Shown one piece after another: positions 7,115 through 17,506 of a stretch of DNA of 64,000 bases. Source of the stretch: Hymenobacter terricola. Lineage in GTDB: Bacteria > Bacteroidota > Bacteroidia > Cytophagales > Hymenobacteraceae. Numbering within the stretch: position 1 is the stretch's first letter; each line of letters begins with the position of its first letter. The notes under the pieces are model-generated. The model did not search any database. It was given only the letters and a program-made list of their open reading frames with translations, and had not been told where the DNA came from. The position numbers and the translations under genes are program-made. The DNA lies in assembly GCF_017921975.2 (NCBI RefSeq), contig NZ_JAGEMO020000033.1:26630-90629 (forward strand). Reading direction: 5' to 3'.

Positions 7115-9055
7115 CTACTCAATCACCAGGCGGCGGTTCAGCTTGGTGCCATCGGCGAGGCCCACTTCCAGGGCGTAGATGCCGGGCGCGAGGCCGGTGA
7201 GGGCCAGCGGCTGCACGGTGGCTTTCACTTGCTGCAAGTCCTGGGTCCACACGCGGCGGCCCAGGGCGTCCAGCACGCGCAGGTGCACGTTCTGGCTGGC
7301 GGCCAGGTTCAGGTCGAGCATGAAGCGGCCGTCCTGGCTGGGGTTGGGGTACACGTCGAGCGCGTTCAGCAGCTGGGCATTCGCCACGGCCGCCACGGTG
7401 CCGGCCACCTGGAAATTCAGGGTGTACTCGCAGCCAAAATCGCCGCTGATGGTCCTCAGCACGTTGCCCGCCGCGTCGAGGATGCGCATGGCGCCGTTGC
7501 CCACCGTGGGCGAGGCCCACCAGGCAAAGCCGTCGCAGCCGGCATCGGTCACGCGCAGGGAGTAGCAGCCGGGCTGCAGCCGCAGGTTGTCGTTGTAGGT
7601 GGTGAGGTTGGCGGCCCCGGTGCGCTGGCCCACCACGTTGCCGGCCACGTCCACTATCTGCCAGCTGGTTTCATTGGTGAGGGGGCCGGCGCTGGCGTTG
7701 TTCGTCGTCATGGCCACCGTGAGGGAGAAGGGGAGGGTGATGGACGGCGAGAAGCGCGTGCTGAGCGTGTCGTTGTAGGCGTTCTGGTCGCGGGCGCCGT
7801 TGGGGCCGGCCGTCCAGGCCTGGAAGCGGCCGCCCGTCGTGTTGTTCATCAGGGCGGTGAGGGCCGGCAGCACCACCAGCGTGTCGCGGCCGTAGGCAAG
7901 GTTGCCGGTCCAGCTGTAGGTCTGCAGCGGCCCGCGCCCCTTCACCCGGTAGGCAATGGTGACGGCCGTGAGGCGGGCGCTGCCCAGGTTTTTTAAGCGC
8001 ACCTGGGGGCCGCCGCAGCTGGGGTTTTCGCGCACGTAGTTCTCGTTCGAGTTCGGCGAAATGATTTCATCCAGCGAGGCATCGGTCTGGAAGTTGATGG
8101 CCCCGGCCGTCACCAGCTGGCTGCTCCAGATGTACTGGGCCGTGGCCGAGGCCTGGTTGGAAGCCGTGTAGGTCTGCATGTTCACATCGAGCGTGAAGGG
8201 CTGCCCCGGCGTGGTAAGGGCCGTGAGCGGCTGCACAATGCGGCGCACCACCGCGCCGGGGCACCAGTTGCCCCGGTTATACACCCAGGTGCCGGTTTGG
8301 GGGTACACCTCGTTCTTGCCGCAGTCGTCGCGCCACAGAAACGTGTTGCCGCGGGCCACGTTGTCGACCAGCAGGGTGTAGCCGCGCCGGCAGAATTCGG
8401 CGCAGTTCAACGGGTCGGAGCCGTGGCCCGAAATCAGGCTCTTGAGCGCAATGGTGCCCGCCGAGGGCGCCGTGAGGCTGCGGGCCGGCATGTGATTGTC
8501 GATGGGGTCGGTAATCACGCCGTAGGCAAAGGTGCCGTCGTACACGTTGCGCACGTCCACCGGGTCCTGCGGTGGCGTGCCCTCAATGAAGTCGAAGCGC
8601 ACCGTCACCGTAAACCCCCACGAATACCCCTGGTAATCGAAGCGGTAGCCGGGGCGGCCCACCAACAGGGGCGCGTAATCGGTCACATCCACCACGTAGT
8701 CGTGGGTCCGGCTCAGGCTCCAGTCGGTGGCGTAGGGCGTCATAATGCGGGCCAGTTCCAGCGAGTCGTGGGCCGGGGGCCGCAGCATCAGGCGCGTGGT
8801 GTAGTCCCAGGAACCGCAATACTGGCTGCCGGGCGCGCAGGCGTAGCGGCCCAGGATGTAATGCATCAGCACCTTGCGGTAGCGCCGGCCGGCCGGGGGC
8901 ATCGTCACGGTGGTATCGTAGTACCCGTGGTAGGTGAGGGCGCGCCGGCTGAAGACGGTAACGCGGGTGGTATCGCCCGGGGCCGCCAGGCTGCGTTCGG
9001 GCAGGGCCAGTCCTGCCAGCAGCAGGAAAAACAGAACGTGTAGTTTTTTAAGCAT
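7115..9055 (-). CDS. Secreted peptide-N-glycosidase F-like protein with T9SS sorting domain
   Basis: 646 residues. MLKKLHVLFFLLLAGLALPERSLA is a signal peptide. The core resembles the two jelly-roll domains of peptide:N-glycosidase F: the N-terminal part has a Cys-rich stretch and the hallmark GSWDY (81-85), and the C-terminal part has GHGSDPLNCAEFC, WRDDCGKNEVYPQTGTW and NRGNWCPG. PNGase F removes whole N-glycans from glycoproteins by cleaving the glycan-Asn bond. Family members in this phylum are often 'PNGase F-related' with unproven activity. The last about 80 residues (DVYPNPSQDGRF ... GIYALEVGL ... RLVIE) are a T9SS sorting domain, so the protein is exported and probably surface-attached or released. 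It is a single gene between a long hairpin and a 350-base spacer. Confidence 0.82.
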   Translation of the reverse strand: MLKKLHVLFFLLLAGLALPERSLAAPGDTTRVTVFSRRALTYHGYYDTTVTMPPAGRRYRKVLMHYILGRYACAPGSQYCGSWDYTTRLMLRPPAHDSLELARIMTPYATDWSLSRTHDYVVDVTDYAPLLVGRPGYRFDYQGYSWGFTVTVRFDFIEGTPPQDPVDVRNVYDGTFAYGVITDPIDNHMPARSLTAPSAGTIALKSLISGHGSDPLNCAEFCRRGYTLLVDNVARGNTFLWRDDCGKNEVYPQTGTWVYNRGNWCPGAVVRRIVQPLTALTTPGQPFTLDVNMQTYTASNQASATAQYIWSSQLVTAGAINFQTDASLDEIISPNSNENYVRENPSCGGPQVRLKNLGSARLTAVTIAYRVKGRGPLQTYSWTGNLAYGRDTLVVLPALTALMNNTTGGRFQAWTAGPNGARDQNAYNDTLSTRFSPSITLPFSLTVAMTTNNASAGPLTNETSWQIVDVAGNVVGQRTGAANLTTYNDNLRLQPGCYSLRVTDAGCDGFAWWASPTVGNGAMRILDAAGNVLRTISGDFGCEYTLNFQVAGTVAAVANAQLLNALDVYPNPSQDGRFMLDLNLAASQNVHLRVLDALGRRVWTQDLQQVKATVQPLALTGLAPGIYALEVGLADGTKLNRRLVIE

Positions 9056-9346
9056 GAGCAGATGAATAATTTACTGCTCAAGATAGAAATAGAAACCCCA
9101 ACCCACCTGCTTTTATCACAACGAAACCCGCAGATTAGCAGCTCTTAGGTCACGCATTCTCAGCCGCGCCAGGCCCCAGAATATACTTTTTGGCGAAGGT
9201 TGCAAAATTCTGCGGGCAAAGCTGCTATTGCTTTCACCATATCGCCGGAAACCTTGCCATTCAGGGAATGAGGCAAATACTTGCTCATCCGGCCAAATTT
9301 TGCCCTGGCCCCGCTGGCCCATTGCGTAGGAGCCCGCCGGGCCTTA
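9056..9346. other. Spacer without recognisable genes
   Basis: I see no coding potential between the PNGase F-like gene start and the tRNA terminator. A weak -7-like element on the minus strand, TATCTTG (complement of 9079-9085), lacks a matching -33 TTG at good spacing. Confidence 0.5.
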
Positions 9347-9389
9347 AAACAAAACAGGCAGCCACGACCGGGGTCGTAACTGCCTGTTT
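9347..9389 (-). terminator. Terminator of the tRNA-Ala gene
   Basis: Two-part stem: aaacaggcag (9352-9361) pairs with ctgcctgttt (9380-9389), and inside it acgac pairs with gtcgt. On the minus strand the hairpin is followed by TTTTGTTTT. It begins about 20 bases after the tRNA 3' end. Confidence 0.75.
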
Positions 9390-9409
9390 GTCTTCATTCA
9401 CATCTTCAG

Positions 9410-9486
<77 letters not shown>

Positions 9487-9609
9487 TTTGTGGGTTCCCG
9501 CCGTGCCATTTGCGCATTGGTTCGACAAAAGTACGGCTCGCTGCCGGTTTAGCAAGGCCAGCGCGCACTTTTTTTGCCCAGTCGGCGCAATGGCCAAACA
9601 ATCAGCCAC

Positions 9610-9643
9610 AAAAAAACGGGCAGGAATTTCTTCCTGCCCGTTT
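9610..9643 (-). terminator. Terminator of the TonB-dependent receptor gene
   Basis: A perfect 13-bp stem, aaacgggcaggaa / ttcctgcccgttt, with a TTTC loop lies 25 bases past the receptor stop codon. On the minus strand it is followed by a run of T. Confidence 0.85.
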
Positions 9644-9667
9644 CGGAGCTACGCCAAGCCGGAAGGC

Positions 9668-12600
9668 TTAGTTGAAAATGTAGCGGATGCCAATCTGACC
9701 CTGCCAGCGCGAACCAATACCGCCCGTGTCTTTGCGGAAGGTGTCGGTTAGCGGAGCGCCGGGCGTTACCACTGCGGGGGTGGTTGGGGTAGCAGCTGTA
9801 ACGAGGACCGGGTTGGTCAGGTAGGGGAACGTGTACACCGGCTGGCCCTGAGCATTGTAGCCGGCAAAGGACAGCGGGTTCGCCTTGTTAGCCGTCTGGA
9901 AAGTACCCCAGTTGCTGTTAATCAGGTTGCCGATGTTGAAGATGTCGATGCTCAGCTGAAGCGTGTTGCGGTTCTCACCCAAGTTGGTGAAGATGTCCTG
10001 CAACAGGCGCAAGTCCAAGCGGTTCTGCCACGGACGCACGGCACCGTTGCGCTCGGCGTACTCGCCGCGGTGCTTGCTGAGGTAGCTGTCTTGGTTGATG
10101 AAGTTATCTAGGTCGGTCCACTGCTGAGCCGCCGAGTATGAGCCACCACCCTGAGCGGTCGTGAGCGTGATGGGGTTCAGGAGGATTTCGCTCTGGTTGC
10201 GGGGGATGTACATCAGGTCATTGGCCGTCTGGCCGTCACCGTTCATATCACCAGCGTACACGTACGAGTAGCGACCGGCAGGAGCAGCTTCGTAGAACAG
10301 CGACAGGGTGGTGGCCAGGTGACCAACGTACTCCTTGCGGTAAGAAGCCGAGGCAATTACGCGGTGCTGCTGCAGGAAGTTGGAGTAGCTCAGTACGTTG
10401 GCGTTCGGGTCACCCGATACCGAGCGGTCGCGCCAGATGGACTGGGCAATCGAACCGCCGTCGTTAATCGAGCGCGAATCGGAATAGGTGTAGGCCAGGC
10501 TAGCGTAGAAGCCGCTGCTGAAAGTCTTCTGCAACTGGGCCGTCACGGCGTAGGAATAGCCTTTGTTGGTATTCTTCATCACAATGGCGTCGCTGATGTT
10601 GGGGTTGGTAACCGAAACACCGCCGCGGCCAGCGTAAATTTGGTTGTTGCGGGTGGTAGCCGCTAGGCCGTTCGTAATCACTGCCGGGCTGTTCACGGTG
10701 TAGAAAATCGGACGACTGTCACCACCGTTCACACCTACGGCAGTAGCGCGGTTGTAAGGGTTGGCTTCGCTGCCGGGCAGGTTCACGTTCTGGTGATACA
10801 CGGCATTGATATCTTTCGTGTAGAAAGCCTCTAGGGTAGCAATTACGCCGCCGGGCAGTTCCTGGTCAACCGCCAGGTTCGTGCGCCATACCTGCGGGAA
10901 TTTGAAGTCGTTGGCCGTAACTGCAATGTTGTAGTTCGTGTTGGCAGCTGCAGTCTGCGGGCGGTAGGCGTCCACGTTGGGGTTGAAATACGATGGAGTG
11001 GTGTTACCGGGCACAAGTGTGCTGGAACCAATTGAGCTGAACGAGCCAAACTGCACGCCGTTGTTGCTGGCCTGGTTCGAGAGCCACACGAAGGGCACGC
11101 GGCCGGTGAAGATGCCCGTACCACCGCGAAGCTGCGTTTTGCGGTCGTCGTTCACATCCCAGTTGAAACCAGCACGGGGCGAGAACAGCACGCTTTTCTT
11201 GGGGGCGTTACCGGTGTTGATTTGCACATTGTCACGGAAACCAGTCAGGTTCGCGACGTTGGGGTTCTGCGTCAGGTCCGACGTCAGGTAAGGCAAGTCG
11301 GCGCGGATACCATAAGTTACCTTTAGGTTGTTGCGGGGCGACCATTCATCCTGCAGGTACAGGCCCAGCTGAGCCGCCGAGATTTCGGCGAAGGGGAAGC
11401 CGCCGGGCAGGGCCGAGTACGAGAAGTTGTAGCGCTGCGCACCGGGACGAGTGCCGGTGAAGGGCGAGAACGTGCCCGCCGTGCGGTTGTAGTTGAAACC
11501 AGCCGAGGCGTAAAAGTCCTCCAGCGAGTTGTAGGCGTAGTTGCCGTAGTAGTTCGGCGAGAAGCCGTTTTTGAACTTGTAGTACTCGTTGTATGTACCC
11601 ACCGTCACGTTGTGCTTGCCAAGGTAAGCCGTGAAGTTGTCGCCGAGCTGATACACGTCCGAATTAAGGATGTTGAAGGCCGAGAAGGGCTCGAAACCAA
11701 ACGAGGTCAGCGAGTTCGCTGCCGTCGTGTTGGCCGTGCCAATGGGGGTCAGGCCCACGCTGGTGCCGATGTCTACTAGCGGGAAAGTGCCGCCGCTGCT
11801 TTCGCGGAAGTCGCGGAAAGCCGAGTAGCCGGCCGTCAGGTTGTTCGAGTATTTACCCGCGCCCAGCGTGCTGTTCAATTCCGCAATAATCGAGTTCAGG
11901 TTGTTGTTGATGCGGTAGTAAGACGACAGGTAAGGCAGGCCAAACTGCGACTGCGAACGCTGGTTGTTAATGGCACCCGAGGTGCTCGGGGGGATATCGG
12001 CATACGACTTCAGGTAGTTGTATTTGATGTTGAAGCGGTTGTTGGCGCTGATGTTCCAGTCGATTTTAACCGTGGCTTTGTCGCTGTTCGACTTCAGGTT
12101 ATAGTTTTCGTACGGGCCGGGGTTGTAGCCATACTGCTGCTGCAGGAAGTTGCTCAGGATATCGAGCTCGCGGCCCGAAGCCTGCGAAACCGTGCCGCCG
12201 ACAGGAGGAGCCGAGCCATCAGTAGCGCGGTTGGCGGTGAAGTTGTTGGCGGGCGGGTCGTTACGGCGCTCCGATTCGGCGTTGATGAAGAAGAATAGCT
12301 TGTCTTTTATAATCGGGCCGCCTACGCGGAAACCAATGTTGTTCAGGTTGAACGTAGGATAGTCGCTGGTTACGTCGGCTACTTTGCTGCCCACTAGCTT
12401 CTGGTTGCGGTAGAAATCGTAGATGGAAGCCTGCACCTTGTTGGTGCCCGAGCGGGTCACCACGTTGATGCCGGCACCCGTGAACGAGCCTTGGCGCACG
12501 TCAAACGGCGCAATGCTCACCTGAATCTGGTCGATAGCATCCAGCGAGATAGGCTGGGCACTGGCCTGGCCACCCACCGTCGACGACAAGCCGAAGGCGT

Positions 12601-13174
12601 TGTTGAAGATGGCACCGTCAACCGTGATGTTGTTATAGCTACCGCTGCGGCCGCCAAAGTTCTGGCCGTTGGCCTGCGGGGTGAGGCGGGTGAAGTCGTT
12701 CAGCGAACGGTTCAGGGTGGGCAGGCGCTCAATGGTTTCGCGTTGCACCGTGGTGCTGGCCCCGGTGTGGTCGGCACTCATGATAGGGTCGCGGCGGCCG
12801 CTCACGGTCACTTCTGCCAGCTCCGTGCTGGCGTCGCTCAAGGTCTGGTCGAAGCGCTGGTTCTGGCCCAGGGTCAGGTTGATGCCTTCGCGGGTCAGGT
12901 CCTTATAGCCCACAAACGTGACGCGCACGGTGTAAGGGCCACCCACGCGCATGTTCTGAATGTTGAAACGCCCGTCGGAGTTCGTAGGGGCTACGTACTG
13001 CGTGTTGGTGGGCGTGTGAATGGCAATGACGGTGGCACCGGGCAGGCCTGCGCCGGTCTTATCGGAGATAACGCCGCTCATTGCGGCGGTGGTTGCACCC
13101 TGGCTCCAGCCTAGTCGGGCAGCAAAAAGCATTACCGCCAAAAGCAGTAAATGGCGTAAACGTAGATTATTCAT
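9668..13174 (-). CDS. Oar-like TonB-dependent outer-membrane receptor
   Basis: 1168 residues from the ATG at 13174, chosen because MNNLRLRHLLLLAVMLFAARLGWSQ is a signal peptide; the open frame upstream to 13258 overlaps the predicted promoter. Residues about 27-110 are a carboxypeptidase-regulatory-like beta-sandwich (SGVISDKTGAGLPGATV ... VGYKD). A plug domain follows (about 130-240, with NVVTRSGTN), then a long beta-barrel ending in the aromatic strand GQIGIRYIFN. This is the layout of Oar/OmpA-related TonB receptors, which import large ligands or help export and adhesion. The ligand cannot be read from sequence, and no SusD partner is adjacent, so a SusC role is unlikely. It is a single gene with its own promoter and terminator. 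Confidence 0.9.
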   Translation of the reverse strand: MNNLRLRHLLLLAVMLFAARLGWSQGATTAAMSGVISDKTGAGLPGATVIAIHTPTNTQYVAPTNSDGRFNIQNMRVGGPYTVRVTFVGYKDLTREGINLTLGQNQRFDQTLSDASTELAEVTVSGRRDPIMSADHTGASTTVQRETIERLPTLNRSLNDFTRLTPQANGQNFGGRSGSYNNITVDGAIFNNAFGLSSTVGGQASAQPISLDAIDQIQVSIAPFDVRQGSFTGAGINVVTRSGTNKVQASIYDFYRNQKLVGSKVADVTSDYPTFNLNNIGFRVGGPIIKDKLFFFINAESERRNDPPANNFTANRATDGSAPPVGGTVSQASGRELDILSNFLQQQYGYNPGPYENYNLKSNSDKATVKIDWNISANNRFNIKYNYLKSYADIPPSTSGAINNQRSQSQFGLPYLSSYYRINNNLNSIIAELNSTLGAGKYSNNLTAGYSAFRDFRESSGGTFPLVDIGTSVGLTPIGTANTTAANSLTSFGFEPFSAFNILNSDVYQLGDNFTAYLGKHNVTVGTYNEYYKFKNGFSPNYYGNYAYNSLEDFYASAGFNYNRTAGTFSPFTGTRPGAQRYNFSYSALPGGFPFAEISAAQLGLYLQDEWSPRNNLKVTYGIRADLPYLTSDLTQNPNVANLTGFRDNVQINTGNAPKKSVLFSPRAGFNWDVNDDRKTQLRGGTGIFTGRVPFVWLSNQASNNGVQFGSFSSIGSSTLVPGNTTPSYFNPNVDAYRPQTAAANTNYNIAVTANDFKFPQVWRTNLAVDQELPGGVIATLEAFYTKDINAVYHQNVNLPGSEANPYNRATAVGVNGGDSRPIFYTVNSPAVITNGLAATTRNNQIYAGRGGVSVTNPNISDAIVMKNTNKGYSYAVTAQLQKTFSSGFYASLAYTYSDSRSINDGGSIAQSIWRDRSVSGDPNANVLSYSNFLQQHRVIASASYRKEYVGHLATTLSLFYEAAPAGRYSYVYAGDMNGDGQTANDLMYIPRNQSEILLNPITLTTAQGGGSYSAAQQWTDLDNFINQDSYLSKHRGEYAERNGAVRPWQNRLDLRLLQDIFTNLGENRNTLQLSIDIFNIGNLINSNWGTFQTANKANPLSFAGYNAQGQPVYTFPYLTNPVLVTAATPTTPAVVTPGAPLTDTFRKDTGGIGSRWQGQIGIRYIFN

Positions 13175-13240
13175 AACAAAAGAAACTTGGTGAAACAATG
13201 GGGTTGATGGGAACAGAGATAGAGGGATAGAACGGGGGGG

Positions 13241-13269
13241 CAAAGGTAATGCTGGCACGAAAGGGCCAA
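13241..13269 (-). promoter_or_regulatory. Bacteroidota-type promoter of the Oar-like receptor
   Basis: On the minus strand, TTG (13269-13267), 18 bases, then TACCTTTG (13248-13241). The predicted start near 13234 gives a leader of about 60 bases to the ATG at 13174. A second TACCTTTG box at 13331-13324 lacks a -33 partner. Confidence 0.65.
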
Positions 13270-13342
13270 CATTATGACAACTTTACCATTTATTGAGCCT
13301 TACACAATGAACCATTTACAGGGCAAAGGTAGTAGACGCGCC

Positions 13343-13978
13343 TCATAAGAGAGGCCGTACGGCCCGGATAAAGCGACTGAGGTAATAATCAGATTCCAAG
13401 CTGTTTTCCACTACTCCCAGGGAAGTAGAAGCGTGAATAAAGTCAACACCTTCGTCGTCAACCACCGTCACCAGGCCCACGTGGGTGATGGTGCGGCTGC
13501 CGGGCGAGGCCCCAAAAAAGACCAAATCGCCGGGTTGGAGTTCGGTGGTCTTCACGGGGTCGCCCCACACGGCTTGCTCGTTGGACGAGCGCGGAATGGT
13601 GACCCCCGCCTCGCCGAACGAGAGCTGGAGCAGCCCCGAGCAGTCGAGGCCGAGGCGGGTGGTGCCGCCGTAGAGGTAGGGCGTGCCCTGGTAGGAGCGG
13701 GCGGCTTCTATCACCGAGGCCAAGGTGCCGGTGGCGCTGCCCATGCGGGCGGGCCGGCGCGTCACCACCTTGGTTTTGCCGCCGCTGGGCGTGCTGCCGA
13801 TAACCTTGGTTTTGCCCGTGGGGCGGGCGCTGGCGTAGCGGCCGCCCTTTTTCAGGCGAACCATTTCGCGCGCCGAGCGGTACTGGCCGTCGCGGTAGTT
13901 GAGCTTGCGGTGGCAGCTGGCCAGCAAGGTTAAAGCCAGCAGCAGCCCCGGTAGTATCTTCGTTGTCACCCTCCCCAT
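13343..13978 (-). CDS. NlpC/P60-family lipoprotein peptidase
   Basis: About 211 residues from the ATG at 13978; an in-frame ATG at 13987 overlaps the predicted -7 box and is less likely. MGRVTTKILPGLLLALTLLASC is a lipoprotein signal with lipobox LLASC. After a basic, low-complexity linker, the C-terminal about 120 residues are an NlpC/P60 domain: catalytic Cys in LGLDCSGLLQ (about residue 113), His in ITHVGLV, and a third polar residue in FIHAST. Enzymes of this family cut gamma-D-Glu-diaminopimelate links in peptidoglycan stems, so it probably acts in periplasmic wall remodelling from a lipid anchor. It is transcribed divergently from the FAD oxidase, with 44 bases between them. Confidence 0.87.
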   Translation of the reverse strand: MGRVTTKILPGLLLALTLLASCHRKLNYRDGQYRSAREMVRLKKGGRYASARPTGKTKVIGSTPSGGKTKVVTRRPARMGSATGTLASVIEAARSYQGTPYLYGGTTRLGLDCSGLLQLSFGEAGVTIPRSSNEQAVWGDPVKTTELQPGDLVFFGASPGSRTITHVGLVTVVDDEGVDFIHASTSLGVVENSLESDYYLSRFIRAVRPLL

Positions 13979-13984
13979 TGGCCG

Positions 13985-13992
13985 CAAAGATA
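13985..13992 (-). promoter_or_regulatory. -7 box of the NlpC/P60 gene (near-leaderless)
   Basis: TATCTTTG on the minus strand matches TAnnTTTG exactly. The predicted start, about 7 bases further on, falls at the chosen ATG (13978), suggesting a leaderless or nearly leaderless mRNA. No clear -33 TTG is seen at 17-23 bases. Confidence 0.45.
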
Positions 13993-14022
13993 GTTTGCGC
14001 GGCCTTTCCAGCTTTGCCGCTT

Positions 14023-15444
<1,422 letters not shown>

Positions 15445-15447
15445 GGT

Positions 15448-15686
15448 CCCTTCCAAACGTTTGGATGAGGAGTTTTGGCTCCAAATGCCCCTTCCAAACG
15501 TTTGGATGAGGAGTTTTAACGCCAAAAGTTCCTTCCAAACGTTTGGATGGGGAGTTTTAACGCCAAAAGTTCCTTCCAAACGTTTGGAAGCCTCCCTTTA
15601 GCACCAAACCCGGCTTCCCAACGTTTGGAAGCCTCCCTTTAGCGCCAAAGCCTGCCTTCCCAACGTTGGGAAGGCAGGCTTTGGCG
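15448..15686. repeat. 41-bp tandem repeat array with palindromic cores (six copies)
   Basis: A 14-nt palindrome, TCCAAACGTTTGGA, starts at 15452, 15493, 15534 and 15575. It appears as TCCCAACGTTTGGA at 15616 and TCCCAACGTTGGGA at 15658. Spacings are 41, 41, 41, 41 and 42 bp. The linkers are similar (ggatgaggagttttaacgcc, then ggaagcctccctttagcgcc) and change stepwise along the array. The period is not a multiple of three, so it is not a coding repeat. The array fills the space between convergent genes. Confidence 0.95.
15643..15686. terminator. 44-nt perfect palindrome, likely bidirectional terminator
   Basis: Bases 15643-15664 are the exact reverse complement of 15665-15686. It is the last unit of the 41-bp array and lies between the convergent stops at 15444 and 15717. 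There is no strong T-run directly after it, so the terminator role is inferred from structure and position. Confidence 0.55.
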
Positions 15687-15716
15687 TTCCAGCTGATTAG
15701 GATAGGAGCCGTCTTG

Positions 15717-17360
15717 CTATGCCACCGTCGGTAAAAACTGCGGGGCCGTGCGCTTGTGCGTGGCCTGCTCATAGGCGTAGCCCAAAGCCAATAACTGCCC
15801 CTCGTGGTAAGCCGGCCCCACAAACGACAGGCCCACCGGCAGGCCGAGCACCTGCCCCATCGGCACCGTCAGGTGCGGATAGCCCGCCATGGCCGCCGGC
15901 GACGAGAAATCGACGCCCGTCGAGTAATCGCCGTTCACCCAGTCGATGCACCAGGCTGGCCCGGTCGTCACCCCCACAATGGCGTTGAGCTGCTGCGTGT
16001 GCAGCAGCTCATCAATGGCTTTGCGGGCCCCCGACACTGTTTTTTGCACGGCGGCTTTGTACTTGGGGTTGTTGAGCCCGTCGGTGGCTTCGGCCTTAAT
16101 CAACGTTTCCTGCTGGAAAAACGGCATGGCTTCGGCGGCGTGGGCGTTGTTGTAGGCAATCACGTCGGCCAGGTTGCTCACGCTGGCCCCGGCCCCGGCG
16201 AGGTACTTGTTCACCCCATCCTTGAACTCATACAGCAACACGTCGAATTCGGCCTCGCCAAGCGGGTTTATCAGCTTGTTCAATTCGACTTCCACCACGG
16301 TCGCGCCCTGCGCTTTGAGCGCGGCCACGGCTTCTTTCAGCAGAGCGGCCACGGCAGGCGGGCCGTTCAGGTGCGCTTTCTCAACACCGAGGCGCTGGCC
16401 CTTTAGCGCATCGGCTTTGAGAAACGTGGTGTACTCGGTTGGCGAGCCGGTGGGAATGGGCAGCTTGGCCGGGTCCGCCGGGTCGGGGCCGGCGAGCGCG
16501 CCAAGTAGGAGGGCGGCGTCGCGCACGGTGCGGGCCATGGGACCGGCCGTGTCCTGGGTGCTCGAAATGGGAATGATGCCGCTGCGGCTGAGCAAGCCCA
16601 CGGTGGGTTTGAGGCCGACCAGCCCGTTGCACGACGAGGGAGAAACCACCGAGCCATCCGTCTCCGTGCCAATGGCGACGGCGCACAAATTGGCCGCCAC
16701 CGCCGCGCCCGAGCCGGAGCTGGAGCCGCTGGTGCTGCGGTCCAGCGCGTAGGGATTGCGGCTCTGGCGGCCCCGGCTGCTCCAGCCGCTCACCGAGTGC
16801 GAAGACCGGAAGTTGGCCCACTCGCTCAGGTTGGTTTTGCCCAGCAGCACCGCTCCCGCGGCCCGCAGCTTCTGCAAGATGAAGGCGTCCTGTTTGGCCT
16901 TGTGCCCAATCAGGGCCGAGGCGCCGGCCGTGGTCATCATCTGGTCGCCGCTGTCGATGTTGTCTTTAATCAGCACCGGAATGCCGTGCAGCGGGCCGCG
17001 CACCTTGCCGGCCTTGCGCTCTTTGTCAAGGCCATCGGCAATGGTCAGCGCATCCGGGTTGGTTTCGATGACCGCGCGCAGCAGAGGGCCGGCTTCGTTC
17101 AGGGCCTGGATGCGGGCCAGGTATTTCTCGCTCAGGCTGCGGGCCGTTTCCGTGCCTTTGGCCATGCGGTCCTGCAAGTCGGCCACAGTGGCTTCGTGCA
17201 GGGCGAAGGGTTCGTCGGTGCTTTTTTCTGCGGGCGCCCCGGCCGTGGTGGGTGCCTCGGCGGTGGGCTTGTCGGTGGTAGCCTGGCAGGCCACGGCGGG
17301 CAGTAGCGCGGCCGTGAGGGCGGCCCGCGTGCCATGATTCAAAAAAAGACGACGGTTCAT
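15717..17360 (-). CDS. Amidase-signature family enzyme (exported, probable lipoprotein)
   Basis: 547 residues from the ATG at 17360; the frame runs to 17429, but only this start puts the leader MNRRLFLNHGTRAALTAALLPAVAC at the N-terminus. The leader carries an RR pair (Tat-like) and a possible lipobox LPAVAC, followed by a Thr/Ala/Pro-rich linker. The rest is an amidase-signature domain: the lysine in VLIKDNIDS, the Gly/Ser-rich STSGSSSGSGAAVAAN segment, TETDGSVVSPSS and GLKPTVGLLSRSG, which supply the Ser-cisSer-Lys triad. Such enzymes hydrolyse amides. A GatA role is unlikely because of the signal sequence and the lack of gatB/gatC nearby. The substrate is unknown. Confidence 0.87.
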   Translation of the reverse strand: MNRRLFLNHGTRAALTAALLPAVACQATTDKPTAEAPTTAGAPAEKSTDEPFALHEATVADLQDRMAKGTETARSLSEKYLARIQALNEAGPLLRAVIETNPDALTIADGLDKERKAGKVRGPLHGIPVLIKDNIDSGDQMMTTAGASALIGHKAKQDAFILQKLRAAGAVLLGKTNLSEWANFRSSHSVSGWSSRGRQSRNPYALDRSTSGSSSGSGAAVAANLCAVAIGTETDGSVVSPSSCNGLVGLKPTVGLLSRSGIIPISSTQDTAGPMARTVRDAALLLGALAGPDPADPAKLPIPTGSPTEYTTFLKADALKGQRLGVEKAHLNGPPAVAALLKEAVAALKAQGATVVEVELNKLINPLGEAEFDVLLYEFKDGVNKYLAGAGASVSNLADVIAYNNAHAAEAMPFFQQETLIKAEATDGLNNPKYKAAVQKTVSGARKAIDELLHTQQLNAIVGVTTGPAWCIDWVNGDYSTGVDFSSPAAMAGYPHLTVPMGQVLGLPVGLSFVGPAYHEGQLLALGYAYEQATHKRTAPQFLPTVA

Positions 17361-17506
17361 AAGGTAATAAGTAGCGAAAAAGACAGCGCTGAAAACGCGA
17401 AACCGGAAGCCAAAAGCTCCTGCCAGCAATGATACTGCGCGATTGGTGGCTGATAGTTAAGCGAGTAGGAATATTTTTTACTTAGCCCAATTCCCGCCAA
17501 AAACAA

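Noticed and set aside
9668..13174. TonB receptor considered as a SusC glycan importer
   Set aside because: No SusD gene is adjacent and the barrel resembles Oar-type receptors.
15448..15686. Possible CRISPR array
   Set aside because: The palindromes are regularly spaced, but the intervening sequences are near-copies of each other rather than unique spacers, and there are no cas genes.
15717..17360. Amidase considered as GatA (tRNA amidotransferase)
   Set aside because: It has an export/lipoprotein leader and no gatB or gatC nearby.
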